DNA of 64,000 nt from JALZOC01 sp035758845 (lineage in GTDB: Bacteria > Acidobacteriota > Vicinamibacteria > Vicinamibacterales > 2-12-FULL-66-21). The notes beneath the pieces were generated by a model that searched no databases, was not told the origin of the DNA, and saw nothing but the letters and a program-made list of their open reading frames with translations. Of the stretch, positions 52,857 to 61,176 are shown piece by piece. The stretch spans positions 6,484-70,483 of the forward strand of contig DASTVZ010000164.1 in assembly GCA_035758845.1 (NCBI GenBank), given 5' to 3'. How positions within the stretch are numbered: position 1 is the first letter of the stretch; each line of letters opens with the position of its first letter. The position numbers were made by a program, and so were the translations under genes.

Positions 52857-53917
52857 GACATACCTCCGTGTTCCTCGAGGCCGAGCCGGCGAATCCGATC
52901 GCCGAGCGTCGAGCGTTTGATCTGGAGAAGTTCCGCCGCTTTTGATTTGTTGCCGCTGCTGGCTCGGAGCGCCCACGTGATTAAATTCGCTTCAACATCA
53001 CGCAATCGATCGTCGAGCGACACGGCAGGCGATTGTTCGCAAGTATCGGACGGCGTCGAGCGATCGGTCGTGGTTTGAAAGAGGAGGCTGGCCGGCATGC
53101 AGGCCGCGCGAACGCGATCGCAGTGACACGTCTGTGCAAGACGCTCGCACGCGTTTTCGAGCTCACGCACGTTTCCCGGCCATGAATATCGCTGCAGCAG
53201 TTGCCTGACTGTGTCCGACAGCACCGGCGCGTGTCCTGATTCCTTGAAGAACCGCGACAGGAAATGATCGGTCAGCCCGGGGATGTCTTCGCGGCGTTCG
53301 CGCAGCGGCGGCAGCCAGATGGGCAGGACATTGAGTCGGTAAAAGAGATCTTCTCGGAACTTGCCTTCGCCAACCATGCGCCGCAGGCTGCGCTTCGATC
53401 CCGTAATGACGCGCACGTCCACGGGAATGGGCCGCGTACCACCGACGCGCTCGACGATGTGTTCCTGGATCACCCGCAGCAGCTTGACCTGGACCGCCGG
53501 GGGCACATCGTCGACGTCGTCGAGAAAGATCGTTCCGCCGTGAGCCAACTCGAAACGCCCGGCGCGATCGCGGATCGCACCAGTGAACGCGCCGTGCTCG
53601 TGGCCGAAGAGTTCAGACTCGATCAGCGATTCTGTGAGAATGGCGCAGCCGACCGCGACAAACGGTCCGCGCCGGCGCGCGCTGCGATGGTGAATCAGTC
53701 GGGCGATGACCTCTTTACCGGTTCCCGTCTCGCCGATGATGAGGACATTGCTCTCGCTGCCTTCAATCACGCGCAGAAAATCGAATACTGCACGCATTCG
53801 GCGGCTTGGTCCAACAACCACCAACTCGGGCGCGAACGCGCTGTCGTGGTGTCGCGTGGCGTGTGCGCCGCCGGTGGAAACGAGATCGAACTCAGTCACG
53901 CGCCGACGACACCGCAA
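52853..53917 (-). CDS. Sigma-54-dependent enhancer-binding regulator (AAA+ / Fis-type HTH)
   Basis: A 354-residue activator: AAA+ domain from about residue 28 with Walker A GETGTGKE, the sigma-54 contact loop GAFTGA, Walker B GTIFLDDVDD and the R-finger region, then a C-terminal Fis-type HTH (GNKSKAAELLQIKRSTLGDRI). There is no receiver, GAF or other sensor domain: only about 27 residues precede the AAA+ core, so regulation must come from outside or from expression level. The start is unclear (TTG 53917 or GTG 53899). It is the natural candidate to bind the GCCGG-N4-CCGGC sites, one of which is 95 bases upstream of its own start. Confidence 0.92.
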   Translation of the reverse strand: MRCRRRVTEFDLVSTGGAHATRHHDSAFAPELVVVGPSRRMRAVFDFLRVIEGSESNVLIIGETGTGKEVIARLIHHRSARRRGPFVAVGCAILTESLIESELFGHEHGAFTGAIRDRAGRFELAHGGTIFLDDVDDVPPAVQVKLLRVIQEHIVERVGGTRPIPVDVRVITGSKRSLRRMVGEGKFREDLFYRLNVLPIWLPPLRERREDIPGLTDHFLSRFFKESGHAPVLSDTVRQLLQRYSWPGNVRELENACERLAQTCHCDRVRAACMPASLLFQTTTDRSTPSDTCEQSPAVSLDDRLRDVEANLITWALRASSGNKSKAAELLQIKRSTLGDRIRRLGLEEHGGMS

Positions 53918-54011
53918 CCTCGATGCCAGCGGCGTGCGTCACGAGTTTCCGGTTAAATCATCACGCTCGCGCGCAAAAGAATCCGAGCGCGTGACCAGGG
54001 CACCACCGGCT

Positions 54012-54025
54012 GCCGGAAATCCGGC
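54012..54025. promoter_or_regulatory. GCCGG-N4-CCGGC palindrome between the sigma-54 regulator and hemN
   Basis: GCCGGAAATCCGGC (with flanking T/A it is a 16-base palindrome, 54011-54026). I could not find a good -24/-12 promoter on either side; the nearest for hemN has GT instead of GC at -12. Confidence 0.5.
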
Positions 54026-54046
54026 ACGCGATTCCGGCCGATACCG

Positions 54047-54059
54047 TTGACTCGGTCAA
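54047..54059. promoter_or_regulatory. TTGAC-N3-GTCAA inverted repeat upstream of hemN
   Basis: Resembles an FNR/Crp box (TTGAT-N4-ATCAA) but is one base shorter. It is 75 bases before hemN, a gene commonly under anaerobic control. Confidence 0.3.
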
Positions 54060-54133
54060 AGCTGCGAAATCACCAGTAATTAGCCATGCTGGATAACCGG
54101 CAGATCCCGGTACGAGATTTGTGATGTTGGAGG

Positions 54134-55561
54134 ATGATGACTACCTGCGGCGCACACTCCATCAATTCAACATCGGCGCTCGCACCCGACGTGGCCGCGC
54201 GCCTTCAGCGCTACGACAAGCCGGGACCGCGCTACACGTCCTACCCGACCGCCGTCGAGTTCACCGATGCCTTCGACGAGGCCGCGTACCGCGGACGGCT
54301 CGAGGCCGCGTCGCTGATGACAGACCAGCCGCTCTCGCTCTACGTCCATCTGCCCTTCTGCGAAGAACGGTGTCTCTACTGTGGTTGCATGACGATCATC
54401 ACGCAGAGGCGGGAGGTCGCGGGTCGATATCTCCTGTACCTCGAACGCGAGATCGAGATGCTCGCCGAGGCGCTGCAAAGGCGCCGCACCGTCGTCCAGC
54501 ATCACTGGGGAGGCGGAACGCCGACCTATCTGACGGTCGAGCAGATTGAACACCTTCATGCCGTCATCTCGAGACATTTTGCCGTCCAGGTCGATGCCGA
54601 GACGGCAATCGAAATCGATCCTCGGGTGACCACGCGTGAACAGCTGCGGACGCTGCGGTCGCTTGGCTTCAACCGGCTGTCGATGGGCGTGCAGGATTTC
54701 GCACCTGAGGTTCAGAACGCAATCGGTCGGCTTCAGCCCGAGCGGGCCACACGCGAGTTGTACGACTATGCGCGCTCGATCGGGTTCAACAGCATCAACC
54801 TGGATTTGATCTACGGCTTGCCACGCCAGAACGTGACGTCGTTCGGGCGAACACTGGCCACGGTGACTGGGATGCGGCCGGATCGCATCGCCGTGTATTC
54901 ATACGCGCACGTTCCGTGGCTTCGGCCACATCAGAAGTACATCGCCGCAGCGGAATTGCCGCCGCGCGAGGTGAAACTTCAATTGATCGGCGCGGCGATC
55001 GAGTCGTTCGTCGCGGCTGGATACATGCCGATCGGGATGGACCATTTCGCGCTTGCCGACGACGAGCTCGCCGTCGCCGCACGCGAGCGGCGACTCCATC
55101 GCAATTTCATGGGCTACACCACGCGCCGGGCGACAGACATGGTCGGTGTCGGGCTCTCGGCGATAGGCGATGTCTGCGGCGCGTTCGCGCAGAACCTGAA
55201 GAAGCTGCCGGCGTACTACGCGGCAATCGATGCGCGGCGGTTTCCGATCGATCGAGGATACATGTTGACCAATGACGACGCTATCCGTCGCCAGATCATC
55301 GCGGATCTCATGTGCAATTTCTTCGTCGGGCGCCGGGCGATCGAGAACAGGTTTGGCATTGATTTCGATCAGTATTTTGGATCCGAGCTCGAGACCCTAA
55401 CCGCTCCAAGCGGTCCGGTCGCCGATGGTGTCCTGCAGATCAGCCCCGAGGGTCTCGAGGTCGCGGACGACGGGCGGCTGTTCGTGCGCAGTATCTGTAT
55501 GCACTTCGATCGATATCTTCGTCGCCACGCCGAGCGGCCGACCTTCTCACGGACTATCTAA
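54134..55561 (+). CDS. hemN: Oxygen-independent coproporphyrinogen III oxidase
   Basis: A 475-residue HemN. It has RYTSYPTAVEF, the radical SAM motif in HLPFCEERCLYCGC (CX3CX2CXC), GGGTPTYL and LDLIYGLPRQ. HemN converts coproporphyrinogen III to protoporphyrinogen IX without oxygen. It is followed after 3 bases by hemH, so the pair supplies haem for the many cytochromes here. GGAGG is immediately before tandem ATGs 54134/54137. Confidence 0.96.
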   Translation: MMTTCGAHSINSTSALAPDVAARLQRYDKPGPRYTSYPTAVEFTDAFDEAAYRGRLEAASLMTDQPLSLYVHLPFCEERCLYCGCMTIITQRREVAGRYLLYLEREIEMLAEALQRRRTVVQHHWGGGTPTYLTVEQIEHLHAVISRHFAVQVDAETAIEIDPRVTTREQLRTLRSLGFNRLSMGVQDFAPEVQNAIGRLQPERATRELYDYARSIGFNSINLDLIYGLPRQNVTSFGRTLATVTGMRPDRIAVYSYAHVPWLRPHQKYIAAAELPPREVKLQLIGAAIESFVAAGYMPIGMDHFALADDELAVAARERRLHRNFMGYTTRRATDMVGVGLSAIGDVCGAFAQNLKKLPAYYAAIDARRFPIDRGYMLTNDDAIRRQIIADLMCNFFVGRRAIENRFGIDFDQYFGSELETLTAPSGPVADGVLQISPEGLEVADDGRLFVRSICMHFDRYLRRHAERPTFSRTI

Positions 55562-55564
55562 CGA

Positions 55565-56641
55565 ATGACCGTCATGAACAGTCCAACTGCTGTCCTGTTG
55601 TTCAACCTCGGCGGACCTGACGATCTCGAGTCGGTCGAGCCATTCCTCGTCAATCTGTTTACCGACCGGGAAATCATCCAGCTTCCCGGCGGTCGCACTT
55701 TACAGCCGTGGGTGGCCCGATTGATTGCAAAGATGCGGGGACCTTCAGTCCGAAACAACTATCGGCGCATCGGAGGCGGATCGCCGCAGCTCCGCATCAC
55801 GCGACAGCAGGCAGAGGCACTCGAAGACCGCTTGAACGTTCCCAACCAGGCCGCCTATCGCGTGTTCGTCGCGATGCGCTACTCGCGGCCAACTGCCGAC
55901 GACGCGCTCGAGGCGATCGCCGCCGCCGGGATCACACGGATTGTCACGCTGACGCTGTTTCCGCACTGGTCAAAGGCGACGACCGGCTCATCGCGCAACG
56001 AGTTCGAACGTGTGCTGGCCAGTCCGAGATGGCGCGATTCGCGTTTCGAGATCACGCACATCGAGCAGTATGCCGACCATCCGCTCTACCTCGAGGCGTT
56101 GACGGCGACGGTCCGCACCGCCTGGGACGACATCCCCGAAGCCAGGCGCGCACGGACGGTCCTGCTCTTCAGCGCCCACGGGCTGCCGCAAAGATTCATC
56201 GATGAAGGCGATCCGTACGTCGAGCACATCGATGCCACCAGGTTCGGCGTCCTCGAGCGCCTCAATGTCCCGAATCGTCAATTGCTCGCATTCCAGTCGC
56301 GGACGGGGCCTGTGAGATGGATTGGACCGGGCACTGAAGAGGTCCTCTCCGAACTCGGCGACGAAGGCGTGAGCGACGTGCTGGTCATTCCTCTCTCGTT
56401 CGTGTCCGATCACATTGAAACGCTGTACGAAGTGGACATGCTGTTTGCCGACGCGGCGCGCGCGGCGGGTATTACCGGCTACTACCGGCCGCCGGCACTG
56501 AATTGCCATCCGCTCTTCATTGACGCGCTGGCGAGCCTTGTCACCGATCACGCCGGGATACCTGCGCGACATCGAGAGTACCAGCACGCACACCGCGCCC
56601 GATGGCGTGAGGTCGTCGACGAGCCGGCCCTAGTGGACTGA
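55565..56641 (+). CDS. hemH: Ferrochelatase
   Basis: A 358-residue ferrochelatase: LLFNLGGPDDLESVEPFL at the N-terminus, LFSAHGLPQRFI with the metal-binding histidine and VIPLSFVSDHIETLYEVD with the catalytic glutamate. It inserts Fe(II) into protoporphyrin IX. It directly follows hemN and overlaps the convergent radical SAM gene by 12 bases. Confidence 0.96.
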   Translation: MTVMNSPTAVLLFNLGGPDDLESVEPFLVNLFTDREIIQLPGGRTLQPWVARLIAKMRGPSVRNNYRRIGGGSPQLRITRQQAEALEDRLNVPNQAAYRVFVAMRYSRPTADDALEAIAAAGITRIVTLTLFPHWSKATTGSSRNEFERVLASPRWRDSRFEITHIEQYADHPLYLEALTATVRTAWDDIPEARRARTVLLFSAHGLPQRFIDEGDPYVEHIDATRFGVLERLNVPNRQLLAFQSRTGPVRWIGPGTEEVLSELGDEGVSDVLVIPLSFVSDHIETLYEVDMLFADAARAAGITGYYRPPALNCHPLFIDALASLVTDHAGIPARHREYQHAHRARWREVVDEPALVD

Positions 56642-57865
56642 CCGCGGGCGAAGCCGCCGCGCGAACACTGGTCGGGCGACGAGTGCGGCGACACGCAGGT
56701 ACGACTCGTACAAGTAGAAGGCCGCAGTGCGTCGTGCCAGCAGCGCGGTTTCATCAGGCGTCACGATCAGGCTTGTCTCCACTCCGGGTGCAAGACCGAT
56801 AGGGATCCAGTGACGCCGGCAGGCGTCAAACACGTGGGCCATCACTGCGCGCATCTCCTCGTAGGTCGGTGGCGACCAGCGCTCCATGTCGGAACCGATA
56901 GTCGGTCTGAAGATGCAGACGGTCGGAAAGGCGCCCAGTCTGGCAATCAGATCGATCGCCTCGAAGGTGCGCGCGATCGGCTCTACGCCGGCGATGATCT
57001 CACCGGAGACTGAACCGGACGGCATCCGGGATGCGCAGTACGCCAGGGCGTCGAGGAACAGCGACTGGCCGTGCATCCGCGCCTTTCCCGGACAGAGCCG
57101 CCTGAACCACTCGGGGTCGAGAAACTCGAGGCAGAACGAAATGTGATCGAGTCCTTCCGAAATAAGCGCGTCATATCGCGTGAAATCCTTTTCGGGCGCC
57201 AGTTGCAAGCCGACAAGAAGTCCGACTTCTTCCTTGATCGCCCTCACATATGGGAGCGCGAACTCGATTCCTCGTGATCCCTGAAATCCACCGTTGAGAT
57301 GCACGAACGTGATTCCTGATTCTTGCTTGGCCGCTCGACACGTTTCAACGACATCAGCGACGCTCTTGTCCAGCGCCTCTGCCGTGCCAACGTTCTGGCC
57401 GGTCGTACAAAACCGGCAGTTCAGAGCCGGGTCGTAGTTCCAGAAAGCGCAGACCGGGTTGATGTAGATCCCCAGACAGGTCCCTTGCAACACGCCGATG
57501 CGATTCATCGGCACGCCGCTCGACGTCAGGCGTCCGGACCACATCGGCTCAGACGGAAATCGGACGATGTAGGACTGGCAGGACCGATCGTCGACGATCC
57601 GCCAGCACAGTTCGCGGTCGCGTGCGAGCCAATAGGGAGATTCGGCGGCGAATGGTTCAACCACCGGTACGTTGACCCAGATGTCCGGTTTGATTCGCGA
57701 TCCGGTGGGAAGAATCAGTTCCAGCCCTGATCCGAGCCCCGCGCGTGTCCGAGAGATGTTTCGCGCTTCGGCTGGCGATGTGCCGGAAATCCGCAAGCCG
57801 CGGCATTGCAGATCGATCTCGAGCTCGCAAGCGTTCAACCGGGCGGTTTCCCTTTGGCTGGTCAC
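56630..57865 (-). CDS. Radical SAM-like protein with unusual CX10CX2C motif
   Basis: A 411-residue protein. The cluster-binding motif appears to be INPVCAFWNYDPALNCRFC near residue 145, that is CX10CX2C, not the usual CX3CX2C. Downstream segments (FVHLNGGFQG, GLLVGLQLAPEKDF, DHISFCLEF, GEIIAGVEP) match a radical SAM TIM-barrel. GTG 57865 is chosen since GGGGAG lies 6 bases upstream and earlier codons fall in a palindromic repeat. It is convergent with hemH. A link to tetrapyrrole metabolism is possible but is only suggested by position. Confidence 0.75.
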   Translation of the reverse strand: MTSQRETARLNACELEIDLQCRGLRISGTSPAEARNISRTRAGLGSGLELILPTGSRIKPDIWVNVPVVEPFAAESPYWLARDRELCWRIVDDRSCQSYIVRFPSEPMWSGRLTSSGVPMNRIGVLQGTCLGIYINPVCAFWNYDPALNCRFCTTGQNVGTAEALDKSVADVVETCRAAKQESGITFVHLNGGFQGSRGIEFALPYVRAIKEEVGLLVGLQLAPEKDFTRYDALISEGLDHISFCLEFLDPEWFRRLCPGKARMHGQSLFLDALAYCASRMPSGSVSGEIIAGVEPIARTFEAIDLIARLGAFPTVCIFRPTIGSDMERWSPPTYEEMRAVMAHVFDACRRHWIPIGLAPGVETSLIVTPDETALLARRTAAFYLYESYLRVAALVARPVFARRLRPRSVH

Positions 57866-57875
57866 GAGTTCTCCC

Positions 57876-58115
57876 CTAGGCACGGTCTTCAGACCGCGCC
57901 AGAACTGAAAAAGCGCTCACTGCGCCCAGGTCCGCCGCTCGACGAACGTTCGTGGCTCGAGCGCCCGGCCCGGCGGGCGCGCAACGAGCGTCGCGACGCG
58001 CGCTCCACAGGAGCAAAGGCCCGGCCATGTAGTGAATCGCCCGTGAGAAGCCGCCAAGCTCGCGTTCGATCTCTCGGCGCAGTTCGCGGATGCGCTCGCT
58101 AATGGGAACCGTCAA
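57876..58115 (-). CDS. Possible small protein downstream of the cytochrome b fusion operon
   Basis: A frame with TTG start at 58115 overlapping the preceding stop reads ISERIRELRREIERELGGF and AIHYMAGPLLLWSARRDARC, which looks protein-like at the start, but the 3' part runs through a dispersed palindrome. Weak call. Confidence 0.22.
   Translation of the reverse strand: MTVPISERIRELRREIERELGGFSRAIHYMAGPLLLWSARRDARCAPAGPGARATNVRRAADLGAVSAFSVLARSEDRA
57877..57900. repeat. Dispersed palindrome, third copy
   Basis: taggcacggtct-tc-agaccgcgcc, arms pair at 9 of 10 positions; same family as the pair at 43934-44006. It lies directly upstream of the radical SAM gene. Confidence 0.65.
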
Positions 58116-58728
58116 TAACGACAAGATCGCGTCGCTCGGCGTCGTAGGTGACGAGGACCACCTTTCGCGACGCCAGATGCAGACGCCTCTCGAGTGAGAG
58201 AGATGGAGGAATGGCTTCTTCACGTCCCCGCGTGCGCTCCTCCAACTCACGGCGACGCCGGGCATCATTCATTGCCATCGACTGGCGGCCCTCGTCACGC
58301 TCATCCGACGAATTCTCACGGTGTGTAGAGGCCGGGACAGATTCGACGCGGGCGAATTGCACAACGATCGTGCCATCACCTGGGGGCAGGCGAATGTCGC
58401 GGAACAGATAGAGCGGGCGATCGTGACGCAAACCGCCGCCACGAACACTCTGTTGCAGGATCACTTCGTCATTCCAGCGAACCTCCAGACGATAGGTGGC
58501 GGTCGTGCCGGCGCAGGCGATCGATTGCCGCATATGCGCGGGTAATTTCTGCAACTCTTCGTCGCTCCGCTGCCGGCAGTCTTCGATTCGCTCCGGGCGG
58601 GCGGTCCACGCGAGCCGCAGCACCGCCTGCTCTCCGTGTGGACTGAAAGGCGTGCTGGAGGCGCGTGACAGTCCGACAGTCGCGGCGATCGCGAGCAGGA
58701 CGCCGACCGCGCGCGGTACGCCGGTCAC
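58099..58728 (-). CDS. Exported hypothetical protein coupled to the cytochrome b fusion
   Basis: A 209-residue protein with an N-terminal signal or anchor (AVGVLLAIAATVGLSRA), a beta-rich periplasmic part (VLRLAWTARPERIEDC, ATYRLEVRWNDEVILQQS, LYLFRDIRLPPGDGTIVVQF) and a charged C-terminus. GTG 58728 overlaps the stop of the upstream gene (GTGA). It may be an assembly or structural partner of that redox protein. No family recognised. Confidence 0.6.
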   Translation of the reverse strand: MTGVPRAVGVLLAIAATVGLSRASSTPFSPHGEQAVLRLAWTARPERIEDCRQRSDEELQKLPAHMRQSIACAGTTATYRLEVRWNDEVILQQSVRGGGLRHDRPLYLFRDIRLPPGDGTIVVQFARVESVPASTHRENSSDERDEGRQSMAMNDARRRRELEERTRGREEAIPPSLSLERRLHLASRKVVLVTYDAERRDLVVIDGSH

Positions 58729-60284
58729 GCCCGGTCTCCCACCGGCGTCCGTTCGCACTCGGCCTCGATCGCGACCGAGCGATCGCGCATCGGCAACGCG
58801 AGGCGTGAAACATCAGCCAAAAACTCACGAAACGCCAGCACGGCCTCGCGGCATTCACCGGCAGCCACAGGCACGATCCGCACGCGCGCCCGATCGACGC
58901 GCGCTTGCAGTTCCGCTTCACGATCGTGGTAGACACGCTCGGTCAGCCACTTGGGCCCTTCGCGGTTCCAGCAATCGCGCGGAGGACACGTCAATACGAG
59001 CACCCCGCCCGCTCCGCCCCTGAGGAGCATCTCGATTGACGACGTGTGGAGGTTACCCGCGCAATCAGTCGCATAGGTCGCCGCTCCTTCGGCGGCGAGC
59101 GCGGATCGATACGCCGCGGCACCGTGCGCGCAGCAAACCGCGACGATCTCACCGGGACGCCGTGCCGGTGAAGCCAGAAACGTCTGAATCTGTGCGAGCT
59201 GATCGCGCCCTGTGCGTCCAGGAGGACCGACGCCCATCGGCGCGCACGAACCCGCACAGATCCCGCAACTCACGCACAGGTCCGGATCGACGTGCGCCAC
59301 CAACAGCGAACGCCGATTGGCGCGCTCGATCATCTGAATCGCACCGTACGGACAATCACGCGAGCACTGAAAACAGCCCGTGCAGATATCCTCATCGACC
59401 ACGGACGGCAGAGGCTTGTCATCAGCTCCGCGCTTGGTGAACGCTGGTAGCACGAGGAACGCGATCACGCCTGCCGTCAGAAGAGCCAGCGCGGTTCCGC
59501 CACTCAGACGGCCTGTCACGGGCATCCAGAAGGCGAAGAACACATCGCTGGGGATTACCTCGGGCAAGGCAAATGCATTGGCTCGAGGCGCCATGACGAG
59601 GGGGCTCGCGATTGAAACCGCAGTCAAACACGCGATTGACGCCCAGGCGAGCGCTCGTGGAGGCAGAAGGACGGGACGCTCGAGGCGCTTGATGTGCAGC
59701 CAGAACACGACCCCCATCCCGAGCGGGATACCGATATGCGCGAAGAGCGTGACGAAAAAGAAGACGCTGGGCACCGGCCGCTCGCCCGTGAATGTCCGGG
59801 CCAGAGGCTCGGAAAGAAACGGTAATGCGTCGAACATGCGAGCGCCTTCTATCGCGAGGCGCTCACCGAACGTGTCCCAGACCAGCACGTAGCCGGTCCA
59901 TCCGCACAGCAATAGAAGGAAGGCGAGCAGTCCTCCGCTGACCCAGGCAAGCGCCCGCGCGCCCCAACTGCGACCCTGCGCGAACATTCGAAAGGCGTGA
60001 ACGAGCGTGGCGACTACCGCCGCGTCGCTGGCGTAGCGATGCAGCGCACGCACCCAGGTACCGATCCACGGATTTGCGGTGAGGCGCGCAACCGACTCCC
60101 ACGGCGCGCCCACTCGATAGAAGAGAATCAGCCACAGTCCGGTCGCAACGAGCGACAGGTACAAGACCACCACGATCGTTCCACTCTGGTAGAGAGGATT
60201 CAGTCGTGCGCTGTACAAGCGATTGGCGGCCGCGTCCGTGACCGCGAGCAGCCGCAATGCCAAACGTTCGATTGTCCGCAGCAT
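58725..60284 (-). CDS. Cytochrome b / 2[4Fe-4S] ferredoxin / MvhD-type fusion protein
   Basis: A 519-residue fusion. Residues 1-280 form a cytochrome b-like membrane domain with histidine pairs 82/96 and 183/197, each 14 apart, the spacing that binds two b haems. Residues 300-350 carry two ferredoxin motifs (CTGCFQCSRDCPYG and CVSCGICAGSC). Residues about 378-480 match the hydrogenase delta (MvhD/FrhD-like) domain with AVCCAHG, TDCAGNLHTSSIEMLLRGGA and CPPRDC. It should link the quinone or cytochrome pool to a cytoplasmic iron-sulfur donor. It is divergent from the haem-copper operon and followed by a GTGA-coupled exported protein. Confidence 0.85.
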   Translation of the reverse strand: MLRTIERLALRLLAVTDAAANRLYSARLNPLYQSGTIVVVLYLSLVATGLWLILFYRVGAPWESVARLTANPWIGTWVRALHRYASDAAVVATLVHAFRMFAQGRSWGARALAWVSGGLLAFLLLLCGWTGYVLVWDTFGERLAIEGARMFDALPFLSEPLARTFTGERPVPSVFFFVTLFAHIGIPLGMGVVFWLHIKRLERPVLLPPRALAWASIACLTAVSIASPLVMAPRANAFALPEVIPSDVFFAFWMPVTGRLSGGTALALLTAGVIAFLVLPAFTKRGADDKPLPSVVDEDICTGCFQCSRDCPYGAIQMIERANRRSLLVAHVDPDLCVSCGICAGSCAPMGVGPPGRTGRDQLAQIQTFLASPARRPGEIVAVCCAHGAAAYRSALAAEGAATYATDCAGNLHTSSIEMLLRGGAGGVLVLTCPPRDCWNREGPKWLTERVYHDREAELQARVDRARVRIVPVAAGECREAVLAFREFLADVSRLALPMRDRSVAIEAECERTPVGDRA

Positions 60285-60330
60285 CGTTCCGATTACCGAT
60301 CGAATCGTAGGGTGCGTTCACGGTCCGCCG

Positions 60331-60346
60331 TATGACGCCCGTCATA
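60331..60346. promoter_or_regulatory. TATGACG-N2-CGTCATA palindromic operator
   Basis: Seven-base perfect arms in the 133-base region between the divergent cytochrome b fusion and haem-copper operons. A close relative is at 40425-40440, between ric and the Crp/Fnr gene. Confidence 0.5.
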
Positions 60347-60417
60347 GCACCCGCAGTTGATGCGCGCTATGGTGCCTGCGATCCGAAGCCTGCTGCTTCG
60401 ATCAGACGGAGCCCGTC

Positions 60418-60588
60418 ATGCCCGAGCCTTCTCGCCCGTCCACCTCGCCCGCGCCCGTGCCGGTTGGTCAACGACTCTTCGACAACATCTTTCTGCTGCT
60501 GGCTGCGGGATTGTTCGTCATGTTCGCTTTCTACACGGGCTGGGGCCTGTGGGAGATCATGCATCTCCCGGCCGGCACCCTTCCCTGA
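60418..60588 (+). CDS. Small single-helix membrane protein of the haem-copper operon
   Basis: A 56-residue protein with a Pro/Ser-rich N-terminus and one membrane helix (NIFLLLAAGLFVMFAFYTGW). It resembles the subunit IIa-like small proteins of ba3-type oxidases by size, single helix and position before subunit II. It is 9 bases upstream of the subunit II gene. Confidence 0.65.
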   Translation: MPEPSRPSTSPAPVPVGQRLFDNIFLLLAAGLFVMFAFYTGWGLWEIMHLPAGTLP

Positions 60589-60597
60589 GGCAAAACC

Positions 60598-61176
60598 ATG
60601 CATCTCGACACACACACGGGGCTCGACTCCCCGAAGGGAGTCTGGTGGAAGCCTGCGCACAAGTCGGAGAAGCTCTGGGTCGTGATCGCCTTCGCCTGGT
60701 GCATGGTGCTGTTCGCCATGATGCCGCTGTGGCACTGGAAGGGCGGGCAGAACCCATCTGGCATCCGTCGCCACACGACACCGATCGCGTATGGGCAGCG
60801 CCTCGGCGAGTTCATCGCGCAGTATCAGACCGGCCAGGATCGCGGCATTCCAATCGTCTCGCCCCCTCCAGGGGCGGATGTCTACCTCGCGGCGGCGCAA
60901 TTCCAGTGGCTTCCGATCCTGCGGCTGCAGAAAGGCGTCGAGTACACCCTGCACTTGTCGGCACTCGACGTGAACCACGGCTTCTCGCTGTACCCAATCA
61001 ACGTCAATTTTCAGGTCGTGCCCGGCTACGACTACGGCCTTCGGGTGACGCCGAATGCGGCGGGGGACTTCCGCATTCTGTGCAATGAGTTCTGCGGCAT
61101 CGGCCACCACATGATGGTCGGGCGCGTGATCGTGGACGACGTCCCGGCGGTGGCGGCAACGGGGGTGAATCCATGA
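60598..61176 (+). CDS. Haem-copper oxidoreductase subunit II with CuA site
   Basis: A 192-residue protein with one membrane helix (residues about 26-45) and a cupredoxin domain. The CuA ligands are present: His127 (DVNHGF) and Cys162, Cys166, His170, Met173 (CNEFCGIGHHMM). CuA accepts electrons from cytochrome c or a copper protein. It overlaps subunit I by 4 bases (ATGA). Its size matches ba3-type or sNOR-type subunit II more than aa3-type. Confidence 0.9.
   Translation: MHLDTHTGLDSPKGVWWKPAHKSEKLWVVIAFAWCMVLFAMMPLWHWKGGQNPSGIRRHTTPIAYGQRLGEFIAQYQTGQDRGIPIVSPPPGADVYLAAAQFQWLPILRLQKGVEYTLHLSALDVNHGFSLYPINVNFQVVPGYDYGLRVTPNAAGDFRILCNEFCGIGHHMMVGRVIVDDVPAVAATGVNP

Noticed and set aside
54109..54124. 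Possible sigma-54 promoter CGGTACGAGATTTGTG before hemN
   Set aside because: The -12 GC is GT, and the predicted start would remove the ribosome-binding site.
57784..57797. GCCGGAAATCCGCA, a near copy of the regulatory palindrome
   Set aside because: It lies inside the radical SAM coding region, one arm is imperfect, and no -24/-12 site is close.
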